Assembly (NCBI RefSeq): GCF_947495965.1
Contig: NZ_CANMBB010000006.1
Coordinates: 151,764-215,763, forward strand
Direction: 5' to 3'
Source of the DNA: an uncultured Maribacter sp.
Lineage (GTDB): Bacteria > Bacteroidota > Bacteroidia > Flavobacteriales > Flavobacteriaceae
Length of the DNA stretch: 64,000 nucleotides
Positions within the stretch are counted from its first letter, which is position 1, and each line of letters begins with the position of its first letter. A model generated the notes under the pieces. It was not told the origin of the DNA, did no database searches, and worked only from the letters and a program-made list of their open reading frames with translations. Positions 35,188-44,235 of this stretch are shown here, piece by piece. A program made the translations under genes and the position numbers.

Positions 35188-36159
35188 ATGTTACGAATAA
35201 ATAACCTAGACTTTTCTTACGACGAAACATCTATTTTAGAAAAAATTTCTTTCCACATAAAAAAAGGAGAACACGTATCTCTTATTGGGGAGAGCGGTTG
35301 TGGTAAAAGTACCTTATTAAAGCTTATTTACGGTATTTATGATTTAAATAATGGCACCATTTTTTGGAAAGAAAATCAAATTTTAGGGCCTGCTTTTAAA
35401 TTAATTCCTGGTGAAAAATACATTAAGTTTTTAGCGCAAGATTATGACTTAATGCCGCATACAACAGTTTTTGAAAATGTGAGTCAGTATTTATCGGTAT
35501 TTGAGCCAGAAGAGCTTAAAAAACGCACCCAAGAGCTTTTAGAAACTATTGAAATGACTTCTTTTGCGCACACAAAGGTAAAGTTTTTAAGTGGCGGACA
35601 ACAACAAAGGGTAGCTTTAGCAAGAGTTTTGGCACAACAACCAGAACTTTTATTATTAGATGAACCTTTTAGTCATATTGATAATTATAGAAAAAATAGT
35701 CTTAGAAGAAATATTTTTAAGTATTTAAAAAAAGAAAAAGTTACTGTTTTAACGGCAACCCATGACCCCAGTGACGTATTACCTTATGCAGACCAAGTTA
35801 TTGTAATAAAAAACAGAAAAATAATAGCGCAAGATTCTCCTGAAAAACTATACGAGCGCCCTACAAATTTATATGTTGCTTCTCTTTTAGGAGAAGCCAA
35901 CCGTATTCCAGTAAATGTTGTAAAAACATATGCAAATACTAAAAGAAGAATAATTGTTTATGCTAATGAATTTAAAGTATCCGAAAAATCTGGGTTAAAA
36001 GTACAAGTAAAAAAGAATTACTATCAAGGTGTTAACTATTTAATAGAGGCGGTATATGAAAAGGAAAAAATATTTTTTTACCATACTACAGCTATAGAAA
36101 AAGGAAAAAAAGTGTATTTAAATATCTCTATTGAGACTATTAACCAAAGGCTATCTTAA
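35188..36159 (+). CDS. ABC transporter ATP-binding protein
   Basis: A 323-residue ABC ATPase with Walker A GESGCGKST, Q-loop FLAQDYDLMP, signature LSGGQQQRVALARVL, Walker B LLLLDEPFSH and the switch His in TATHDP. A C-terminal region of about 100 residues resembles the TOBE part of PotA/FbpC-type importers. No permease or binding protein lies nearby, so its partner is encoded elsewhere or it acts otherwise. It abuts the prolyl oligopeptidase gene with no gap, and the frame of the arfB gene begins inside its end. Confidence 0.92.
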   Translation: MLRINNLDFSYDETSILEKISFHIKKGEHVSLIGESGCGKSTLLKLIYGIYDLNNGTIFWKENQILGPAFKLIPGEKYIKFLAQDYDLMPHTTVFENVSQYLSVFEPEELKKRTQELLETIEMTSFAHTKVKFLSGGQQQRVALARVLAQQPELLLLDEPFSHIDNYRKNSLRRNIFKYLKKEKVTVLTATHDPSDVLPYADQVIVIKNRKIIAQDSPEKLYERPTNLYVASLLGEANRIPVNVVKTYANTKRRIIVYANEFKVSEKSGLKVQVKKNYYQGVNYLIEAVYEKEKIFFYHTTAIEKGKKVYLNISIETINQRLS

Positions 36160-36166
36160 GACCGTA

Positions 36167-36571
36167 ATGAATAAAACGCTATTGGTTTCTGAATTACAAT
36201 TTAAAGGCATTAGGAGTAGTGGTGCAGGTGGCCAGCATGTAAACAAGGTTTCTTCTAAGGTAGAATTAAGTTTTGAAATTAATAAAACCAATGCACTTAC
36301 AACTTTTGAAAAAGAACGTATTCTTGAAAAATTATCTAATAAAATAAACAAAGAAAATGTTCTTATTTTGCAATGCGATGAGAGTAGAAGTCAACATAAA
36401 AACAAAGATTTAGTAATTAAGCGCTTTTTAAAATTAATAGAAAGTGCGCTACTAATTCCTAAAAAAAGAAAAGCTTCTAAGCCCAAAAAATCTGCTATAG
36501 AAAAACGTTTAAAATCTAAAAAAAGAGCCGCATTAAAAAAAGTAAATAGAAGAAAACCGGATCTAGATTAG
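36167..36571 (+). CDS. arfB: Peptidyl-tRNA hydrolase ArfB-like ribosome rescue factor
   Basis: About 134 residues. The GGQ loop that hydrolyses peptidyl-tRNA is SSGAGGQHVNKVSSKVELSF, and the lysine-rich C-terminal tail (KKRKASKPKKSAIEKRLKSK) would enter the empty mRNA channel of stalled ribosomes. I use the ATG at 36167 (MNKTLLVSEL); the longer frame from 36131 would overlap the ABC gene by 29 bases. Its end overlaps the convergent glycerate kinase gene by nine bases. Confidence 0.93.
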   Translation: MNKTLLVSELQFKGIRSSGAGGQHVNKVSSKVELSFEINKTNALTTFEKERILEKLSNKINKENVLILQCDESRSQHKNKDLVIKRFLKLIESALLIPKKRKASKPKKSAIEKRLKSKKRAALKKVNRRKPDLD

Positions 36572-37696
36572 TGTTTTTAAAAAATAATCTTCTATTAACT
36601 CTTCTATTAATTGAGATGCATTTTCCATGCTATATTTTACCCCTTTAGACGGGCTATAGGTTTGCATTACTTTTTGTACCCCTAACTTTTTTAGTTCATT
36701 AGCATCAGTATCTAACTTACCACAAATAGCAACTACGGGAATCTTGTATTTTCTTGCCATTTTTACCACTCCGTTTACCAATTTTCCGTGTATGGTTTGG
36801 CTATCAATTTTTCCTTCTCCTGTAACTATATAATTAATCTTTTGATTTTCAATAATTTTAGGCACCTCTGCCAGTTCTAAAAGAAAATCTACTCCGCTTA
36901 CATAGGTTGCATCAAAAAAAGTTTTTAATCCATAAGCAGTGCCTCCGGCTGCTCCTGCGCCTGGAACTAATGCGAAATCTTTTTTAAGTTTTTCCTTAAT
37001 AACTTTATTTATATGTACAAGTCCTTTATCTAAAAAGGCAATTTCTTCTTTACTAGCGCCTTTCTGTTCCCCATATACATGAGCTGCGCCGTTAATTCCA
37101 AAAAGCGGATTGTCTACATCATTAACAGCATAAAATTTAACGTCTTCATATTTTTTTAATGTTTCGCTTTTTTCAATCTTAAAAACTGTAGCTAAATTGG
37201 CTCCTATTGGTTTTACTTCCTCCCCGTTTTTATCCTTAAAAATATAACCTAAAGCACTTGCAATACCTATACCTGCATCATTTGTTGCACTACCTCCTAA
37301 GCCCAAATAAATTGTCTTTACTCCTCTAGAAACCGCATCTTTTATTTGTAACCCAGTACCATAGGTAGACATTTGCATTACATTACGTTCTTCTTCTTTT
37401 AAAAGTTCTAATCCAGAGGCTTTTGCTAACTCTATATATGCGGTATCATTTGTTGCATTTAACAAATACGTTGCCTTTAATGGCCTATCCATAGGGTCTA
37501 TTGTAGCTATTTCTACTTCATTAGTTGGAATACTATTAGAAATGGCATCTAAAAAACCATCGCCACCATCGGAAGCAATTATGTTAAAAATAGTAGAGGT
37601 AACATCTGCCTTTTTTATTCCTTTAGAAATAGCATCAATAACTTCTGTTGCGGTTAATGAACCTTTAAATTTATCTGGAATTAATAAGTAATTCAT
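36563..37696 (-). CDS. glxK: Glycerate 2-kinase (GlxK/GarK family)
   Basis: A 377-residue kinase of the GarK/GlxK type, which makes 2-phosphoglycerate from glycerate. The family start LIPDKFKGSLTATEVIDAIS, SDGGDGFLDAI, YLGLGGSATNDAGIGIASAL, PGAGAAGGTAYGLKTFF and VTGEGKIDSQTIHGK are all present. I start at the second of two adjacent ATGs (37696); the first is at 37699. It is the last gene of an operon with a symporter, acetyltransferase, GH63-like hydrolase and TonB receptor, where glycerate could be released from a glycosyl-glycerate. Confidence 0.95.
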   Translation of the reverse strand: MNYLLIPDKFKGSLTATEVIDAISKGIKKADVTSTIFNIIASDGGDGFLDAISNSIPTNEVEIATIDPMDRPLKATYLLNATNDTAYIELAKASGLELLKEEERNVMQMSTYGTGLQIKDAVSRGVKTIYLGLGGSATNDAGIGIASALGYIFKDKNGEEVKPIGANLATVFKIEKSETLKKYEDVKFYAVNDVDNPLFGINGAAHVYGEQKGASKEEIAFLDKGLVHINKVIKEKLKKDFALVPGAGAAGGTAYGLKTFFDATYVSGVDFLLELAEVPKIIENQKINYIVTGEGKIDSQTIHGKLVNGVVKMARKYKIPVVAICGKLDTDANELKKLGVQKVMQTYSPSKGVKYSMENASQLIEELIEDYFLKTLI

Positions 37697-37701
37697 CATA
37701 A

Positions 37702-39348
37702 CTAACTATAAATCTGTGGTATAAAATAACTTAACACCAAAATGAATATAAAAAATGCTATAAGAATATAAACCTCTTTAATAAAGAAATCTTCTTTTTT
37801 AGGTAATACACTTATCATTAATTCTCCCTTTTCTTTTTGCCAACCAGTTAAATAACTAATACCATAAGAAAAAACTAGTGTAAGGATAACTCCTGTAAAG
37901 TTTAACCATATCCAAAACACGTGTATCCCTAAATCTACATGGAATATGTTTTGCATTGTTTTAGAAAAAATAAGGTTAATTAAGACTGCCAAAATTATGC
38001 CTGTATTCATTCCTATATAATTTACTTTTTTACTAAACATGGCTAATAAAAAAGTTACCAATACTGGCCCATAAAACACGGATCCAATAGCATTAATAAT
38101 TTCTATTACTGCACTTTTACTTCCTCCAAAAAGAAAGGAACAAGACATGCAAACTACTCCCCAAAAAATTACAGAAAGCTTAGAGATTAACATATATTTT
38201 TTAGAAGATAGTTCCTTCTTACCTTTAGAGAAAAAGTCTTCTACCGTAACTGCAGATAAGGAGTTTACTGTAGAACTTAAAGAAGACATTGCGGCAGATA
38301 AAATACCAACCATTAGTAATCCTATTAATCCATGAGGCAAATATTTTATAATAAATATAGGCATCATTAAATCGGCCTTAACACCATTTTTAGCAAATTC
38401 CTCTGGAAAATATTTTTGCGTCATAAGTGCTATATCTTTTAAAAAATCTGGAGACATACTTACTAAACCACCTATTATTAAACCTATAGAACAATACAAT
38501 AACACTACAGGAAAACGTAACAATCCGTTTGCTAATAATAATTTACGAATAGTACCCTCGTCTTTTGCAGATAGTAGTCTTTGCGCTTGTGTTTGATCAC
38601 AACCGTAGTATGAAACATAAAGAAAAAATCCTCCAATTATCATTGGCCATAAACCATATTCTTGGTTGTTTCCTAATCCCAAATTAAAGTCTATAACTTG
38701 CAACCTTTCTGTTGGGAAGCCATTTTCTAATCCGCCTTGCCCTTGTAATAAATCCCAGCCATAAAATAAACAAACTAATAACCCAACAAATAATATTATC
38801 ATTTGTATAGCATCTCCCCAAACAACAGCTTTCATACCGCCTTGCCATGAATAAATTATAGTAATTATACTTATAATTAGAACTGTATACACAAAATCTA
38901 TGTCTAAAACTGCTTGCAATATAATAGCAACGGTATATACCATTACTCCTGTTGCTAAAGCTCTGCTTATTAAAAACACCACACTCAAAATAAGCCTTGT
39001 AGATGGATGAAAACGCCTTTCTACAAATTCATAAATACTTACCACTCCAGATCTAAAAAGTGGTGGCACAATAATTACCATAATAAAAATCATGGCTAAC
39101 GGTACTGCAAATTCAAAAGTTAACCATTTCATACCGCCACCTAATTTTAAGCCAACAAAAGCAGGTGCTGAAATAAAACTTATTGCAGATAACTGTGTTG
39201 CCATTGTAGACAAACTTAGAGGAAACCATCCAAGGCTTTTTCCTCCTAAAAAGTAATCTTTAGAATCTTTATTTTCTTTAAAAAAGTAACCCATTCCTAA
39301 GAAACCTATTAGATAAGCTACAATTATGATATAATCTAAATAATTCAT
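37702..39348 (-). CDS. Sodium:solute symporter (SSS family)
   Basis: A 548-residue inner-membrane protein with about 13-14 hydrophobic helices. SSS traits: DYFLGGKSLGWFPLSLSTMATQ near the start, a central conserved stretch (GLLMVGILSAAMSSLSSTVNSLS) and a polar helix-loop between. It would import a sugar-like solute with Na+. It lies five bases before glycerate kinase and 23 after the acetyltransferase, so it is probably the inner-membrane importer of the locus and moves the intact glycoside to the cytoplasmic hydrolase. Confidence 0.93.
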   Translation of the reverse strand: MNYLDYIIIVAYLIGFLGMGYFFKENKDSKDYFLGGKSLGWFPLSLSTMATQLSAISFISAPAFVGLKLGGGMKWLTFEFAVPLAMIFIMVIIVPPLFRSGVVSIYEFVERRFHPSTRLILSVVFLISRALATGVMVYTVAIILQAVLDIDFVYTVLIISIITIIYSWQGGMKAVVWGDAIQMIILFVGLLVCLFYGWDLLQGQGGLENGFPTERLQVIDFNLGLGNNQEYGLWPMIIGGFFLYVSYYGCDQTQAQRLLSAKDEGTIRKLLLANGLLRFPVVLLYCSIGLIIGGLVSMSPDFLKDIALMTQKYFPEEFAKNGVKADLMMPIFIIKYLPHGLIGLLMVGILSAAMSSLSSTVNSLSAVTVEDFFSKGKKELSSKKYMLISKLSVIFWGVVCMSCSFLFGGSKSAVIEIINAIGSVFYGPVLVTFLLAMFSKKVNYIGMNTGIILAVLINLIFSKTMQNIFHVDLGIHVFWIWLNFTGVILTLVFSYGISYLTGWQKEKGELMISVLPKKEDFFIKEVYILIAFFIFILVLSYFIPQIYS

Positions 39349-39371
39349 TTTGGTTTAGTTTTATCGAAGGG

Positions 39372-39965
39372 TTACAATTTGTGTTTTAAAATATCTTTTT
39401 CTTTTTTAATCCATTCTTCTTTAAGAATACTTAGCAAAACTATATCTGCCCTATTTGAATTTTTGGAGGATGGTAAAAAACTACGTAATACACCTTCCTT
39501 TTTACAGCCTACACTTTGCATTGCTGCAATGCTAATTTTATTGTCGCTACTTGCTCCAAAACCCATTCTTTCTAGCTCTAGAGTATCAAAAACAAATTGA
39601 AATAATAAATATTTACAATGTTTGTTTAAGCCTGTACCTCTAAATTCTTTTCCATACCATGTATGCCCTAATTTAATGTTTTTTAATTCTTGCGAATACT
39701 CATAAAAACGAGTAGTTCCTGCGTATTTTCCATTTTTTTTATCAAAAACTATAAAAGGATATTCTTTTTTTAATGTTCTATTTTTTATTGTTTTATTAAT
39801 ATACGCCTCTAAATTCTTTCTTCCATTACCCTTTTCAATAAAATGCGTCCATAAATCTGATTCTTCAGAAATACTGACAAGTTCATCTATATGAGTACTA
39901 CGTAAAGGACTTAATTTAACTCTGTTATTTTCTAAAATATAATCCTCTAAAAAGTTAAATACCAT
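39372..39965 (-). CDS. GNAT-family N-acetyltransferase (RimJ/RimL-like)
   Basis: A 197-residue acetyltransferase. The acetyl-CoA loop region is WYGKEFRGTGLNKHCKYLL, followed by FDTLELERMGFGASSDNKIS and the C-terminal block SVGCKKEGVLRSFLP, as in RimL-type enzymes that modify protein or small-molecule amines. It sits inside the operon between the hydrolase (19 bases) and symporter (23 bases), so it is cotranscribed. What it acetylates, and whether it belongs to the pathway, cannot be read from sequence. Confidence 0.88.
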   Translation of the reverse strand: MVFNFLEDYILENNRVKLSPLRSTHIDELVSISEESDLWTHFIEKGNGRKNLEAYINKTIKNRTLKKEYPFIVFDKKNGKYAGTTRFYEYSQELKNIKLGHTWYGKEFRGTGLNKHCKYLLFQFVFDTLELERMGFGASSDNKISIAAMQSVGCKKEGVLRSFLPSSKNSNRADIVLLSILKEEWIKKEKDILKHKL

Positions 39966-39984
39966 CCTATTTTTATATTACATT

Positions 39985-41298
39985 TTACTCCTGATGTAAA
40001 AAATCTATTAACAGAGCTGCACTCCAAGAAAAATTATTACCTCCGTAACCTCCATTTTCTGTTTTCCTAATTTCTTTTCTAGAGTCAAAATATTCGTAAA
40101 AACCATCTTTCGCAATCAGCTCAATAGAATCTTGTTTTACTCTTTCCGAAATATCTGTATAACCATAGTCCTTAAGACCATAATACAACATCCAGTTAAG
40201 GTTTATCCAAACTGGGCCTCTCCAATATTTTCTAGGGTTAAAACGATTACTTGTAGGATCAAAAGAAGCGCAAAGGTATTTGTCTTCACCACCAAATTTA
40301 TCCATCATTGTTTTTACCAATTTAGCCGCTCTTTCTTTACTTGGAATACCAGCATAAAGAGGAGAAAATGAAGAAGAAGATACAAAACGTATTGGTCTAT
40401 TATTTCTTAAATCATAATGAACATAAGCTCCTAGCTCCTCGTCATATAATTTAGCGTTAAAACCAGAAATACTCTTTGTTTGCCACTCTTTTAATTGTGC
40501 AATTTTAATTTCATTATTTCCTATCTCTTCATATAAATCTATTAATGCAGCGTTAGATTTTATTAGCATGGCATTAAATAAAGGGTCTTGCACTAAAAAA
40601 GGAGATAGTTCCGCAATTTTAGCATCATTATAATTATGTTCTTTAGCAATTTCTATAATATGTAAATAATGATCATACTCTCTTTTAGATGGTCTTTGAG
40701 AAGCATCTACATGTGTAGTATCTCTTCTTTCAAAAGTATATTCTGGTGGGTTCATGGTTTCCCAAATATCATCCCAAATTGGAGAGTTGTCTGTTCCAGA
40801 TTCCCAGTTATGATATATGTATACTAAACCTTCATTATGTATATCTCTATTGGAATAGAAATACTTGTGATTATCATATACTTTATCAATTTGAGATGCT
40901 ATAAACCTTAGCATATCTTTTTTATCATCTGCTATTTTTAACATCTCTTGTAACACAAAACCTGTTACCGGAGGCTGCGTCATGCCTGTAGATCTATACT
41001 CTTTAGAAGCTAAAGGATGTAGTTTTGATAAGTGAAAATCTGCACCAGGAAAATACGTATCGCTCTCGTTATGAAAAACAATATGCGGTATAAATCCGTT
41101 TTCCCATTGTGCATTTAATAGAGTTTCTATTTCTGCCTTAGCATTTTTTACATTGTAATATGCTAGACCTATAGCAATAAATCCAGAATCCCATTTCCAT
41201 TGAAAAGGGTACAAACCTTTACAAGGAATCGTAAATCCTCCTTCTTGAAAATTTGCATCTAATATTTCTTTTGCTTTTTCTACTAACTTCTCTTTCAT
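39985..41298 (-). CDS. GH63-like hydrolase, mannosylglycerate/glucosylglycerate hydrolase type
   Basis: A 437-residue alpha/alpha-barrel hydrolase, the size of known mannosylglycerate (MgH) and glucosylglycerate (GgH) hydrolases. Blocks that match my memory of that group are GLYPFQWKWDSGF (Tyr30, Trp34, Trp36, Asp37), MTQPPVTGF (Gln108), NWESGTDNSPIWDD with Asp170 as probable general acid, RPSKREYDHY, YWRGPVWINLNW, and DGFYEYFDS with Glu402 as probable base. It lacks a signal peptide, so the substrate must be imported. A glycerate kinase in the same operon supports a glycosyl-glycerate substrate. Annotation pipelines may call it trehalase or MGH1-type glycoside hydrolase; a disaccharide substrate remains possible. 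Confidence 0.8.
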   Translation of the reverse strand: MKEKLVEKAKEILDANFQEGGFTIPCKGLYPFQWKWDSGFIAIGLAYYNVKNAKAEIETLLNAQWENGFIPHIVFHNESDTYFPGADFHLSKLHPLASKEYRSTGMTQPPVTGFVLQEMLKIADDKKDMLRFIASQIDKVYDNHKYFYSNRDIHNEGLVYIYHNWESGTDNSPIWDDIWETMNPPEYTFERRDTTHVDASQRPSKREYDHYLHIIEIAKEHNYNDAKIAELSPFLVQDPLFNAMLIKSNAALIDLYEEIGNNEIKIAQLKEWQTKSISGFNAKLYDEELGAYVHYDLRNNRPIRFVSSSSFSPLYAGIPSKERAAKLVKTMMDKFGGEDKYLCASFDPTSNRFNPRKYWRGPVWINLNWMLYYGLKDYGYTDISERVKQDSIELIAKDGFYEYFDSRKEIRKTENGGYGGNNFSWSAALLIDFLHQE

Positions 41299-41375
41299 AT
41301 AAAATAAAATAAAAACACACTGGGGTAAAGTACCACCAGTGTGTGTTACTACTTAAAACTTAAACTAAACTGACT

Positions 41376-44054
41376 CTAAAAATTTAAGGTTGCTGTTGCA
41401 AAGAATCTTCTTGGTAAAATTGGTCTTCCAAAGAAAAACTCACCTTCTGTAGCTCCTGCAGCTCCTGCTCTGGGGTTACCTTCTGTAATACCATTACTAT
41501 CAAATAAATTAAAAACTGAAACACCTAGTCTTAATGTTTCATTATTTTCTCCCATTGCAAATGTATATCCAGCTCCTATACGGGCAATAGTAATTGCATC
41601 TAACTCTATACCGTTAGTATCATCTGTAAATTTAGCTCCCGTATGTGTTCCTGAGAAACTAGCATCAAACATTTTATTGTCATAATAAACCCCTAAACTC
41701 CCTAAAAAATTTGGTTGTCTTGCTAACTCATTCCCTTCATTAGCAGCAGTAGAACCACCGTTTACTAAATCTTCATTTATGTTTTTAGTAATTTCATGAT
41801 CTTGGTATGTAGCTGTTCCTCTAAGACTAAAATCTTGAGCAAATTTATAATCCCATGTTGCTTCTAAACCAACGGTTGCTGTATTTTGTGTAGATCTTGT
41901 TTCATCTACTAATTGACCGCCAACAATAGCCTGAGTAATTTTAATTCTATCATTTAAATTAACATAATACGCTGCTAAAGATCCTGATAGTTTTTCATTT
42001 CCAAATTTTGCACCAGCTTCAAACTGTATAATATTTTCTGCATCATAAGGGTTTTCACTAATACCAGCTACTGGAGCAAAACCCCTTAATTGTGGAAAGA
42101 AATATCCTTTAGAAAAGTTAACATATAAATTTGTTGCATCAGAAAGTTCATATAATGCTGCTAAAGATACTGCCCATGCAGAAGCACTTACTGTAGATCT
42201 TACAAAACTACCATCTGCAGATTGTACATCACTTAATCCTATAGTTATATCTGCATCGTCATAAACAGTTTCTGTTCTTAAACCTCCTTTAGCAAATTCA
42301 CCATCTGTTTTTTCCCATCTAAAACCAACATCAAAACGCCATCTGTCAAAAATCATCTCATCAGTAAGGTATAATGCTGTTCTATTTTGAGATAAATAGT
42401 TATTAGATGTCATCCCAATACGGTTATATAATCCTCCTTGAGAGTATATTACATTTTCACCGGCTGCATCTGTATAATTAAGATTAACCAAACGTGGAGT
42501 ATTATTAAATTCTGATAACGCTCTAAATTGATAGTTTACATCTTCCGCTTCTGTACGTGCTAAGAAAGTACCTACCGTAATATTGTGACTTCCTCCATTG
42601 GCAGTTTCAACGGTTTTAGTTAATGAAGCTTCTCCAGAATAATCAGTCATTGGTCTTAACCTATCAATATGTAAATTATCTACCACTAAATCTGAACCAC
42701 TAACTTGTTGGTTTGGATCACCACTCTGGTATGTTGCTTGGTATCCTTGGTTTGCAGCGTCTAAACTTTCTACATAATTATCTAAAGTTATTGGGTTACT
42801 ATTGTTTCCATTACCACCAACATATAAAGCAAAGTTATGCTTGTAATTTGCATATTTTATTTTAGACTTAAATCTTAAATCATCTTCAATATTATAATTA
42901 AAATCTGCTAAAAGATACCCTCCTTTTGTAGAAACACCATCTGCAATTGGGCTATTATAAACTCCGCCTGGTGTATTAAAAGAAGTATTTGCTAACTCTC
43001 CTGTACCTAATTGTTCTACAGGATTACCGTCATTACCATTTATTCTATCTCTAGAACCTCCTTGTAAAGGTAAAGGCATATAAAATTGTGCATTATCATT
43101 AATAAATTGTCCGTGAAGTGTAAAAGAACCTTTATCAAACTTCTTTTTAACATTACCTCTTAACTGAATACCTTTTGTTGGTAATCCTGTATTAATAGGC
43201 CCTTCATCATAACGTACAAAACCTGTTAAAGCATAGAAAGTATTAGACTCTTCACCACCTAATCTTCCTCCTGTATAAAACTCCGTTTTAATTCTGCCTT
43301 CATTAGCTACTTCTATATTAATAGTATTTCCAGGGTTTGTATCTCCTGTTTTACTAGTATAGTTAATAATACCTGCAACAGAACCTGCACCATATAATAC
43401 TGCAGAACCACCACGAACAAATTCTACACCTTTAAAACCTAAATCCGGTCTTGCATAAACATCATGTGCAGAAGAGTTTAAACCAAATGTGCTCATTAAT
43501 GGCATACCATCATACTGTAAAGGGTTAAATACATATTGCCCTCCAGAAGGTAAACCTCTTACAAAAATGTTACTTGCTGTTTCACCACCACCACCTTCTG
43601 CAGTAATACCGGGTACACTTCTTAAAATATCGGCCTGGCTATTTGCTGATAATTTTACTATTTCTGCTTGTTTTACAGATGTAATAGATAAAGGCGCTTG
43701 TTTCTGAGATCTAAATGTGCTAGAACCAGTAAGTACAACCTCATCTAATTGCTCTCCTCCTTCTAATAAAATAAAATCTATTTTTACCAGAGAACCATTT
43801 AGTTGCATTTCTTTTTCTTGAGAAGCAAAACCTAAATAGGAAACCTGTAATTTTTGTGTTCCTTCTAAATCTGATTCTATTGTAAAATTACCATCAAAAT
43901 CTGTTACTGTTCCTGTTGTTGTTCCAGTAATTAAAACATTGGCTCCTATAATAGGATTACCAGAAAGGTCTTTAACGTGTCCTTGAATCTCTGTTTGCGC
44001 AAAGGCAAAAGTGATTCCAAAAACACAAATCATTGTAAAGAGTATTTTCTTCAT
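41376..44054 (-). CDS. TonB-dependent receptor
   Basis: An 892-residue outer-membrane receptor. Signal peptide (residues 1-19, ending AFAQ), then a carboxypeptidase-regulatory-like domain (about 22-105, IQGHVKDLSGNPIIGANVLI), a plug (about 110-235, GVEFVRGGSAVLYGAGSVAG) and a barrel ending in the usual aromatic residue (TATLNF). No SusD-like partner is nearby, so it is a stand-alone receptor as used for small ligands. It is the first gene of the operon, downstream of a LacI-type tandem operator, and probably takes up the glycoside split by the GH63-like enzyme. Confidence 0.95.
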   Translation of the reverse strand: MKKILFTMICVFGITFAFAQTEIQGHVKDLSGNPIIGANVLITGTTTGTVTDFDGNFTIESDLEGTQKLQVSYLGFASQEKEMQLNGSLVKIDFILLEGGEQLDEVVLTGSSTFRSQKQAPLSITSVKQAEIVKLSANSQADILRSVPGITAEGGGGETASNIFVRGLPSGGQYVFNPLQYDGMPLMSTFGLNSSAHDVYARPDLGFKGVEFVRGGSAVLYGAGSVAGIINYTSKTGDTNPGNTINIEVANEGRIKTEFYTGGRLGGEESNTFYALTGFVRYDEGPINTGLPTKGIQLRGNVKKKFDKGSFTLHGQFINDNAQFYMPLPLQGGSRDRINGNDGNPVEQLGTGELANTSFNTPGGVYNSPIADGVSTKGGYLLADFNYNIEDDLRFKSKIKYANYKHNFALYVGGNGNNSNPITLDNYVESLDAANQGYQATYQSGDPNQQVSGSDLVVDNLHIDRLRPMTDYSGEASLTKTVETANGGSHNITVGTFLARTEAEDVNYQFRALSEFNNTPRLVNLNYTDAAGENVIYSQGGLYNRIGMTSNNYLSQNRTALYLTDEMIFDRWRFDVGFRWEKTDGEFAKGGLRTETVYDDADITIGLSDVQSADGSFVRSTVSASAWAVSLAALYELSDATNLYVNFSKGYFFPQLRGFAPVAGISENPYDAENIIQFEAGAKFGNEKLSGSLAAYYVNLNDRIKITQAIVGGQLVDETRSTQNTATVGLEATWDYKFAQDFSLRGTATYQDHEITKNINEDLVNGGSTAANEGNELARQPNFLGSLGVYYDNKMFDASFSGTHTGAKFTDDTNGIELDAITIARIGAGYTFAMGENNETLRLGVSVFNLFDSNGITEGNPRAGAAGATEGEFFFGRPILPRRFFATATLNF

Positions 44055-44155
44055 AATACAGTTTTTAGTTAATTGTTTTTTGAGTTATTGTTAATTTTTT
44101 GATAAAATTATATTGACATTCCTAATTTTTATGCTGTTTTTTAACGAAAAACTTA

Positions 44156-44181
44156 TGCAAACGTTTGCGGAAACGTTTGCA
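44156..44181. promoter_or_regulatory. Tandem LacI-type operator
   Basis: Two adjacent 12-base sites, GCAAACGTTTGC (44157-44168, perfect palindrome) and GGAAACGTTTGC (44169-44180, one mismatch). They match the central-CG palindromes bound by LacI/GalR regulators. They lie 55 bases before the regulator gene and about 100 before the TonB receptor start. Confidence 0.8.
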
Positions 44182-44235
44182 ATTTAATTTTTTTTGTATC
44201 TTAATATGAAAATACCCTAAAAAAGGATTTAAATT

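Noticed and set aside
39985..41298. Secreted trehalase
   Set aside because: No signal peptide, and neighbours (glycerate kinase, inner-membrane symporter) fit a cytoplasmic glycosyl-glycerate hydrolase better, although trehalose is not excluded.
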